Source: SAR86 cluster bacterium
GTDB taxonomy: Bacteria > Pseudomonadota > Gammaproteobacteria > Magnimaribacterales > D2472
DNA length: 5,549 nt
Assembly: GCA_016779285.1 (NCBI GenBank)
Contig: JADHNV010000062.1
Span: 1 to 5,549, forward strand
Direction: 5' to 3'
A program made the position numbers and the translations under genes. Below are positions 1-5,549 of this stretch, piece after piece. The notes under the pieces are model-generated. The model was given only the letters and a program-made list of their open reading frames with translations. It made no database searches and was not told the origin of the DNA. The stretch's first letter is position 1. The number at the start of each line of letters is the position of its first letter.

Positions 1-14
1 TTTGAATTAATTTA

Positions 15-932
15 ATGCTGAAGCAAAGAACTATAAAAAATCCTATTAAAGCTGTTGGAGTGGGTCTTCACAGTGGCAAGGACATGACATTGGAGCTTTT
101 ACCGGCTCCAATTGATGCTGGTATAACTTTTATTAGAACAGACCTTGATCCTGAAATAAGCATTCCAGCTATTTTTGAATATGTTGGGGACACTACTCTT
201 TCAACCGCCCTTTTTAAGGAAGGCTATAAAATTGGAACTATTGAACATCTCCTCTCAGCAATTGCAGGACTGGGGATTGATAACTGTGTTATTAAAGTCG
301 ATGGTCCTGAGATCCCTATTATGGATGGAAGTGCAAGCCCATTTGTGTTCTTGATTCAATCTGCCGGACTAGAGATACAAGAAAAATTAAAAAAATTTAT
401 AAAAGTAAAAAAGGAAGTTAAGGTAGAACGTGGGGATACATATGCAGCTATTAAGCCTTTTGATGGTTTTAAGGTTTCATTCGAAATTGACTTTGAAGAT
501 AAAACTATCAAAAAACATGCTCAAAAATCATCAATTGACTTTTCCTCTACCTCCTTTGTGAAAGAAGTTTGCAGAGCACGAACCTTTGGATCAGCAAAAG
601 ATAAAGATGCCCTTCAGTCTCAAGGATTAGCCCTAGGAGCTAGCGCTGATAATGCAATTGTTCTTGGAGAAGATGGTATCCTTAATAAGGAAGGCCTAAG
701 ATTTGATGATGAGTTTGTAAAACATAAAATGCTCGATGCTATTGGTGATTTATACCTGCTTGGACACAATCTTATTGGTCAGTTTTCAGGTTATAAATCT
801 GGTCATTCTCTTAACAATGAATTATTAAGAAAGATTTTGGCATCTGAAGATGCTTGGGAGATTGTCACATTTGAAGATTCATCAATCGCCCCCATATCAT
901 ATGCTAGAGCTCCGTTTGGTGATGCGATATAG
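15..932 (+). CDS. lpxC: UDP-3-O-acyl-N-acetylglucosamine deacetylase
   Basis: LpxC is the cytoplasmic zinc hydrolase that removes the N-acetyl group from UDP-3-O-acyl-GlcNAc, the first committed step of lipid A synthesis. The protein has 305 residues, the same length as E. coli LpxC, and is similar to it from end to end. The N-terminus (MLKQRTIKNPIKAVGVGLHS) matches the family start, so the ATG is well supported. By family knowledge the zinc ligands are H78 (in TIEHLL), H237 and D241 (in HKMLDAIGD), with catalytic E77 and H264 (in YKSGH); all are present. The PEIPIMDGSA motif lies near residues 98-107. No Shine-Dalgarno sequence is visible in the 14 nt upstream. In gammaproteobacteria the gene before lpxC is usually ftsZ, which would lie just outside the window. 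The C-terminus ends GDAI instead of the AVLA of the E. coli protein, which may matter for FtsH-controlled turnover. Confidence 0.98.
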   Translation: MLKQRTIKNPIKAVGVGLHSGKDMTLELLPAPIDAGITFIRTDLDPEISIPAIFEYVGDTTLSTALFKEGYKIGTIEHLLSAIAGLGIDNCVIKVDGPEIPIMDGSASPFVFLIQSAGLEIQEKLKKFIKVKKEVKVERGDTYAAIKPFDGFKVSFEIDFEDKTIKKHAQKSSIDFSSTSFVKEVCRARTFGSAKDKDALQSQGLALGASADNAIVLGEDGILNKEGLRFDDEFVKHKMLDAIGDLYLLGHNLIGQFSGYKSGHSLNNELLRKILASEDAWEIVTFEDSSIAPISYARAPFGDAI

Positions 933-947
933 CTCTGAATAAAGCGA

Positions 948-953
948 TATAAT
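948..953 (+). promoter_or_regulatory. possible -10 box ahead of secA
   Basis: The short lpxC-secA gap holds a perfect TATAAT hexamer, preceded by CGA (G at the extended -10 position but no T). No good -35 hexamer lies 16-18 nt upstream; the positions there read roughly cgatat. If used, transcription would start near 960 and leave a leader of only about 11 nt before the secA ATG. In such AT-rich sequence the match may be chance, and secA could simply be transcribed with lpxC. Confidence 0.25.
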
Positions 954-970
954 TTTAAAAAATTAAACCC

Positions 971-3688
971 ATGTCATTTTTAACCAAAATATTTGGAAGC
1001 AGTAATCAGCGTGCATTAAAGCGCATGCAATTAACTGTAGATCAAATTAATAACCTTGAATCAGACTATCAAAAGCTAAGCGATAGTGAGTTAACAGCTC
1101 TAAGACTTGAATTAAAAGAATCTTCAAAAGATCCAAGCTTCAATTTATTAGCTCACGCTTTTGCTGCAACCAGAGAAGCCAGTATTAGAGCAACAGGCCT
1201 AAGACACTTTGATTCTCAAATGCTTGGAGGCATAGCTCTTTCTGAGGGAAATATTGCTGAAATGAAAACTGGAGAAGGGAAAACCTTAGTTGCTACTCTG
1301 CCCGCTTACCTAAACGCAGTTAATGATAATAAGGTGATATTGGTTACAGTTAATGACTATCTTGCCCAAAGAGATGCTGAATGGATGAAGCCTATATATA
1401 AAGCTCTTGGGCTTACAGTTGGAGTAATCTATTCAAACCAATCATTTGAAGAAAAAAAATTAGCATATCAATGCGATGTTATCTACGCAACTAATGGTGA
1501 GCTGGGTTTTGATTACCTAAGAGATAATATGGCTCTTCGTGCTGAAGATAAAGTTCAATGTTCATTAGATTTTGCAATTATTGATGAGGTGGATTCAATT
1601 CTGATTGATGAAGCTCGAACACCTTTAATTATTTCTGGTCCCTCAAACGAAAGTGCAGACTATTATGTTCAACTTAAAAAAATAATACCTAATCTTAAAG
1701 AGCAATTAAGAGAAGCCACTGAAGATGAACCCCTAAATGATGATGAGAAAGGTCATTACATTATTGATGAAAAAAATAGATCTATTGAACTGACTGATGA
1801 TGGGTATATTGTTGTTGAAAGATATCTAGAAGAATTGGGTTTACTTCAATCAGAAGATAGCCTCTATTCTGTAAGTAATTTAAAGATTATGCGCTATGTA
1901 AATGCAACATTAAAAGCTGCATTTTTATTTAAAAAAAATGTTCACTATTTGGTAAGAGGTCAAGAAGTTCTGCTAATTGATGAGCATACTGGAAGAACAA
2001 TGCCAGGCAGAAGAATGAGTGAGGGTATTCATCAAGCTCTAGAATGTAAAGAAAACACTCCTATCCAGAGAGAATCTCAAACCCTAGCATCTACAACCTA
2101 CCAAAACTTCTTTAGACTGTTTAATCAACTTTCTGGTATGACGGGAACGGCTGATACTGAAGCGGCTGAGTTTGCAGAAATATATGGTCTAAATGTATCA
2201 ATTATCCCAACAAATAAACCGATGGCCAGAGTGGATAATGATGATTTAGTTTTTCTTACTCAAGATGCAAAATTTAAAGCATTAATTGATGAAATAGAAG
2301 TTTTACGCAAAAAAGATGCACCAATATTAGTTGGCACAGCTTCAGTTGAATCATCGGAAAGAGTCTCTGACCTGTTAAATAAAAAAAATATTTCTCATCA
2401 AGTTCTCAATGCAAAGCAGCATGAAAAAGAAGCGGAAGTTATTGCAAATGCTGGGCGACCGGGCGTAGTCACAATAGCGACTAATATGGCTGGAAGAGGT
2501 ACAGATATTGTATTAGGGGGTAAAGAAAATAAAGGTGATGGTGAATGGGAAAAAAGACATCAAATAGTTCTAGATGCAGGTGGCCTTCATATTCTTGGAA
2601 CTGAGCGACATGAATCTCGCAGAATTGATAATCAGCTTAGGGGTCGATCGGGGAGACAAGGCGATCCTGGCTATTCAAAGTTCTTCTTATCGCTTGAAGA
2701 TGATCTGTTGAGATTATTTATATCTGATAGTCGCAGAAGTCTATTTGAAAGAATTGGAATGGGAGATGACCACATTGAACACAAGATGCTTTCGCGCGGG
2801 ATAGAAAATGCACAAAAAAGAATAGAAAGTAGAAATTTTGATATTAGAAAAAACTTATTAGAATACGATGATGTTGCCAATGATCAGAGGCAAGCAATTT
2901 ATTCATTAAGAAATCAACTTCTCAATGAAGATAATATTTCTGAAGCAATAAATGAGTTAATCATTGAAGAAATGCATGTAGTTTCTCATGATTTCGTGCC
3001 GCTGGATTCAGTTGAGAGTCAGTGGAGACTTGCAGAGCTAGATGAATTTCTCCTAGACCATTACCTTATAGAAGAAAACATTGCGACAAAAGTTAAGAAT
3101 GATCGAAAATTAACCCCAATAACAATTGCAAGTCTTATTTCAGACTGTGCAACCAAAAAATATAAAGAAAAATACCTAAAACTTGAAGATAAACTAGCTC
3201 AGCTTGAAAAACAGGTAATGTTGCAAATCCTTGATGTTCACTGGAAAGATCATTTAGCAGAAATGGATCACTTGAGGCAGAGTGTTGGATTAAGAGCGTA
3301 TGCTCAAAAAAACCCCAAAAATGAGTACAAACGAGAAGCCTTTGAGATGTTTGAGGTAATGTTAAATGAAATCAATAGCGAAGCCATAAAAGTTCTCTTT
3401 AGATTAGAGCTTGCAAGCGAGGAAGAAATACAAGAGCTAGAAGCTCGATCTCGCGAGGCTCAAAAAAACAGAGAAATGAAACTTCAGCAGGAAAAAATTG
3501 AACCGCTTATAGGTAACAATCAAAACTCTATGCCAGAACAATTTACTAAAGTTGAAACCATTAAAATAGATGAGCCAAAATTAAAAAGAAATGAAATGGT
3601 AAAAATTACCAATGGAAAAGACACCAAGGAATTAAAATATAAAAAAGCTAAGCCCTTAATAGAAACAGGGGAATGGAGAATACTTTAA
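971..3688 (+). CDS. secA: Preprotein translocase ATPase SecA
   Basis: SecA is the ATP-driven motor that pushes unfolded preproteins through the SecYEG channel of the inner membrane. The 905-residue protein has the full catalytic core: Walker A TGEGKT (about 100-105), Walker B IIDEVD (203-208), LIDEARTPLIISG (211-223), the preprotein-binding region (about 225-370), SGMTGTA (388-394), TNMAGRGTDI (504-513), RGRSGRQGDPG (558-568), and the scaffold and two-helix-finger region with VHWKDHLAEMDHLRQSVGLR (756-775). Length is close to the 901 residues of E. coli. The start fits the family's amphipathic N-terminus (MSFLTKIFGS). The usual C-terminal zinc motif (CPCGSGKKYKxCH) is missing: no cysteine follows C726, and the last ~40 residues form a lysine-rich tail ending ETGEWRIL. 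The gene starts 38 nt after lpxC, so no secM lies between, and no Shine-Dalgarno sequence is visible. It converges on yacG with 4 nt between stop codons. Confidence 0.99.
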   Translation: MSFLTKIFGSSNQRALKRMQLTVDQINNLESDYQKLSDSELTALRLELKESSKDPSFNLLAHAFAATREASIRATGLRHFDSQMLGGIALSEGNIAEMKTGEGKTLVATLPAYLNAVNDNKVILVTVNDYLAQRDAEWMKPIYKALGLTVGVIYSNQSFEEKKLAYQCDVIYATNGELGFDYLRDNMALRAEDKVQCSLDFAIIDEVDSILIDEARTPLIISGPSNESADYYVQLKKIIPNLKEQLREATEDEPLNDDEKGHYIIDEKNRSIELTDDGYIVVERYLEELGLLQSEDSLYSVSNLKIMRYVNATLKAAFLFKKNVHYLVRGQEVLLIDEHTGRTMPGRRMSEGIHQALECKENTPIQRESQTLASTTYQNFFRLFNQLSGMTGTADTEAAEFAEIYGLNVSIIPTNKPMARVDNDDLVFLTQDAKFKALIDEIEVLRKKDAPILVGTASVESSERVSDLLNKKNISHQVLNAKQHEKEAEVIANAGRPGVVTIATNMAGRGTDIVLGGKENKGDGEWEKRHQIVLDAGGLHILGTERHESRRIDNQLRGRSGRQGDPGYSKFFLSLEDDLLRLFISDSRRSLFERIGMGDDHIEHKMLSRGIENAQKRIESRNFDIRKNLLEYDDVANDQRQAIYSLRNQLLNEDNISEAINELIIEEMHVVSHDFVPLDSVESQWRLAELDEFLLDHYLIEENIATKVKNDRKLTPITIASLISDCATKKYKEKYLKLEDKLAQLEKQVMLQILDVHWKDHLAEMDHLRQSVGLRAYAQKNPKNEYKREAFEMFEVMLNEINSEAIKVLFRLELASEEEIQELEARSREAQKNREMKLQQEKIEPLIGNNQNSMPEQFTKVETIKIDEPKLKRNEMVKITNGKDTKELKYKKAKPLIETGEWRIL

Positions 3689-3692
3689 GCAA

Positions 3693-3860
3693 CTAATCGT
3701 CAGAAAAATCTTCCGTATCGATCGGCCTGCTGATTAACTTCTCTTCCTTGGCCCATGCGCCAAAATCAATCAATTTGCATTTTTCAGAACAAAAAGGTCT
3801 ATAAATATTAGTCCGGCTTAAATCAGCTTCCTTTTTACATTGGGGGCATTCTTTTTTCAT
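3693..3860 (-). CDS. yacG: YacG-family zinc protein (DNA gyrase inhibitor)
   Basis: This 55-residue frame is a clear YacG. Four cysteines, C5 and C8 (ECPQC) plus C24 and C28 (FCSEKC), form the family's treble-clef zinc site, with the same 15-residue gap between the pairs as in E. coli. They are followed by the signature KLIDFGAWAKEEK (29-41), equivalent to QLIDLGEWAAEEK in E. coli. YacG of E. coli binds GyrB and inhibits gyrase; that role is inferred here by homology. The protein is shorter than the 65-residue E. coli form, with a trimmed acidic C-terminal tail (TEDFSDD) and IS where the E. coli protein has IP after the signature. The ATG overlaps the coaE stop codon (ATGA at 3857-3860), so the two are probably translationally coupled. 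The coaE-yacG association matches many gammaproteobacteria, although E. coli has zapD between them. Confidence 0.95.
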   Translation of the reverse strand: MKKECPQCKKEADLSRTNIYRPFCSEKCKLIDFGAWAKEEKLISRPIDTEDFSDD

Positions 3861-4450
3861 TTTTTACATAGTTCTAAATAAAATTTATGCATTGCTAAAG
3901 ATCTAGTTTTTAAATTCTCTAAAGAATCATTGTTGGGTATAACATCATTTGCAATGCTTAATCTTTCTGATCTAGAGCACTGAGAATCTAAAATTTTTTG
4001 AATCTGCTCACTGGAATTATTATCACGAAGAGAAGCTCTTTTCATTTGCAGCGTTGCATCACAGTCAATAACTAAAATTCTATTATAAGCACTCATGCTA
4101 TTGGTTTCGAAAATTAATGGCACCATAATAATTAAATATGGAGAGGTAGAGGATGCTATCCTTTCGGACATTAAGTCTCTTACCAAAGGATGAGTAATCG
4201 ACTCTAAAGCTTTTTTCTTATCTTGGTCATCAAAGATTTCTTCTCTTAATTGCGCTCTATCAATAGACCCATCCTCGCCAATGATTCTGGAACCAAAATA
4301 ATCTACTACACTTTGAAAACCTTGAGAGTTTGGATTGATAACCTCCCTAGCTAATTGATCTGCATCTATAACAGTTACACCTTCGTTTTGAAAGAAATTT
4401 GCTGCTGCTGATTTACCAGATCCTATGCCGCCAGTAAGACCAATAATCAT
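3857..4450 (-). CDS. coaE: Dephospho-CoA kinase
   Basis: CoaE phosphorylates the 3'-hydroxyl of the ribose of dephospho-CoA with ATP, the final step of coenzyme A synthesis in the cytoplasm. The 197-residue protein has the family's features in order: P-loop GGIGSGKS (7-14), DADQLAREV (29-37) in the CoA-binding region, the ITHP motif (85-88), VPLIFE (110-115, usually VPLLFE), and a lid-like segment QMKRASLRD (135-143) with the conserved arginines. The C-terminal SERLSIANDVIPN element corresponds to the family's ER...AD.VI.N. Length is typical (about 200 residues). MIIGLTGGIG is the expected N-terminus, so the ATG is secure; it overlaps the stop of the upstream SnoaL-like gene as ATGA (4447-4450). 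At the other end the stop overlaps the yacG start. It is the middle gene of a tightly coupled three-gene unit. No Shine-Dalgarno sequence is visible, which fits coupling to upstream translation. Confidence 0.98.
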   Translation of the reverse strand: MIIGLTGGIGSGKSAAANFFQNEGVTVIDADQLAREVINPNSQGFQSVVDYFGSRIIGEDGSIDRAQLREEIFDDQDKKKALESITHPLVRDLMSERIASSTSPYLIIMVPLIFETNSMSAYNRILVIDCDATLQMKRASLRDNNSSEQIQKILDSQCSRSERLSIANDVIPNNDSLENLKTRSLAMHKFYLELCKK

Positions 4451-4887
4451 TTTTCAGGCTTAGCATTGATATAAGTAGGTACATTATACGACCAAGAACT
4501 TTCCTCAACTCTTGATGTAATAAACCACTGATCATTTATTTTTTTATAAGTATCCTGATACCACATACCTAGAAAAAAGACTTGATCATCTTTTGTTTGC
4601 ATAGGATTAAAACACATCACTTTACCAGAAGCGAAGTCACCATCTATGGTAAGAGAAATATTTGAAATTAAATGCTGATAATTTGGAAAATGATCTAACG
4701 CTGTTTCTAGATACTGAATTATTTCTTGAAGATTGCCAGCTATTCCCCCAACCGCTGTGTAGTCTATGTGAGCATCTTTTGAAAATAAGTTGTTAAACTC
4801 CTGAAAATTTTTAGTATCGACGGCGGTTGCATAGTCAGTAACCAGCTTTTCAATTTCCATGCGATCTGAGATTTCAGTAATGTCCAT
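4447..4887 (-). CDS. SnoaL/NTF2-like fold protein of unknown function
   Basis: This 146-residue soluble protein looks like a member of the SnoaL-like (NTF2-fold) superfamily, probably the SnoaL_4 group that includes scytalone dehydratase-type enzymes. Support comes from the N-terminal helix pattern IEKLVTDYATAVDTKNFQEF (12-31), then LFSKDAHIDY (34-43), an HLISN element (72-76), and a C-terminal curved-sheet pattern with GMWYQDTYKKINDQWFITSR (107-126). Y19, D24, Y43 and H72 sit where such proteins often have pocket residues, but I cannot assign a reaction. There is no signal peptide or membrane segment. An internal ATG (residue 10) is less likely as the start because it would cut into the first conserved helix. 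The gene begins 16 nt after the rRNA terminator's U-tract and overlaps coaE by 4 nt. Its co-translation with coaE is seen in the sequence; any link to CoA metabolism is inference. Confidence 0.8.
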   Translation of the reverse strand: MDITEISDRMEIEKLVTDYATAVDTKNFQEFNNLFSKDAHIDYTAVGGIAGNLQEIIQYLETALDHFPNYQHLISNISLTIDGDFASGKVMCFNPMQTKDDQVFFLGMWYQDTYKKINDQWFITSRVEESSWSYNVPTYINAKPEK

Positions 4888-4903
4888 TGACTTATTTTAA
4901 TAC

Positions 4904-4939
4904 AAAAAAAAGGCTCTCAGAGATATCTGAGAGCCTTTT
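4904..4939 (-). terminator. Intrinsic terminator of the rRNA operon
   Basis: A perfect 14-bp inverted repeat (arms 4908-4921 and 4926-4939, 4-nt loop) directly follows the 5S gene in transcription order. On the - strand the RNA hairpin runs straight into eight U residues (4904-4911, partly shared with the stem), the classic Rho-independent layout. On the + strand only four T follow the GC-rich stem, so it should be weaker in that direction. It would end transcription of the rRNA operon just before the SnoaL-like gene. Confidence 0.92.
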
Positions 4940-4949
4940 AAAGAAAAAA

Positions 4950-5067
4950 GCCTGACGATTACCTACTCTCACACAAGGAGACCTTGCACTACCATTGGCG
5001 TTAGTCCGTTTCACTTCTGAGTTCGAGATGGGATCAGGTGGTACCAAACTGCTATTGTCATCAGGCA
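4950..5067 (-). rRNA. rrf: 5S ribosomal RNA
   Basis: The - strand carries a complete 5S rRNA of about 118-120 nt. It starts TGCCTGATGAC and ends GTCAGGC, which pair as helix I. Conserved internal segments are clear: CCACCTGATCCCATCTCGAACTC, interrupted here only by its own helix positions, then AGAAGTGAAAC and the loop E/helix IV region GATGGTAGT-like CAATGGTAGTG, followed by GAGAGTAGG. It lies about 70 nt after the 23S 3' end, as in a normal 16S-23S-5S operon, and no tRNA lies between or after. The ends may be off by 1-2 nt. Confidence 0.97.
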
Positions 5068-5136
5068 AACTGGTATGTAATTCTTTTTCACTACAAATAT
5101 GTTATTCCTGAACAATGGAACCTTTTTTAAGGTTAC
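5068..5136 (-). other. 23S-5S internal transcribed spacer
   Basis: This AT-rich spacer of about 69 nt separates the mature 23S 3' end from 5S and contains no tRNA or reading frame of note. A small hairpin (arms 5119-5124 and 5129-5134, AAAA loop in the RNA, six pairs AACCUU/AAGGUU) lies directly after the 23S end. It, or pairing of this segment with the leader of 23S outside the window, may guide rRNA processing. Confidence 0.6.

Positions 5137-5549
<413 letters not shown>

Noticed and set aside
1449..1456. A-runs of up to eight in secA, considered as programmed slippage sites
   Set aside because: Such runs are common in this AT-rich lysine-rich coding sequence, the reading frame is intact through the whole gene, and no stimulatory structure or alternative product is evident.
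2671..2880. A 69-codon open frame on the - strand inside secA
   Set aside because: It lies wholly antisense to the conserved scaffold-region coding sequence of secA, has a serine/leucine-rich composition typical of a shadow frame, and resembles no family I know.
4940..5136. Possible tRNA gene next to 5S or in the 23S-5S spacer
   Set aside because: No cloverleaf, TTCGA-like T-loop or CCA-adjacent acceptor stem is visible on either strand, and the space is too short after subtracting 5S.

Overview
The window reads as an ordinary, densely packed chromosomal segment from an AT-rich, Gram-negative proteobacterium, most likely a gammaproteobacterium. The evidence is a 305-residue LpxC (lipid A synthesis, so an outer membrane with LPS), an lpxC-secA order like the right end of the dcw cell-division cluster in E. 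coli, a YacG/CoaE pair, and rRNA that aligns closely by eye with E. coli 5S and 23S. The low GC of the coding regions, minimal spacers and 4-nt gene overlaps suggest a streamlined, possibly marine lineage such as SAR86 or a relative. That placement is inference.

Layout: the left two thirds run on the + strand, with lpxC (15-932), a 38-nt gap, then secA (971-3688). There is no room for secM, which regulates secA in E. coli, and mutT is absent downstream of secA. The right third runs on the - strand towards secA. In transcription order it holds the 3' end of 23S rRNA (cut by the window edge), 5S rRNA, a strong intrinsic terminator, an NTF2/SnoaL-fold protein gene, coaE and yacG. The last three are joined by two ATGA stop/start overlaps. 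yacG and secA converge with only 4 nt between their stop codons.

Functionally these are housekeeping genes: the first committed step of lipid A synthesis, the Sec export motor, the last step of coenzyme A synthesis, a small zinc protein related to the gyrase inhibitor YacG, and ribosomal RNA. The SnoaL-like protein is the only one without a clear role.

I found no new system, mobile element, CRISPR array or tRNA. The points worth a second look are a SecA whose C-terminal zinc (SecB-binding) motif is replaced by a lysine-rich tail, an LpxC C-terminus unlike the E. coli FtsH degradation tag, a protein operon starting 16 nt after an rRNA terminator, and the lack of recognisable Shine-Dalgarno sequences before all five coding genes.
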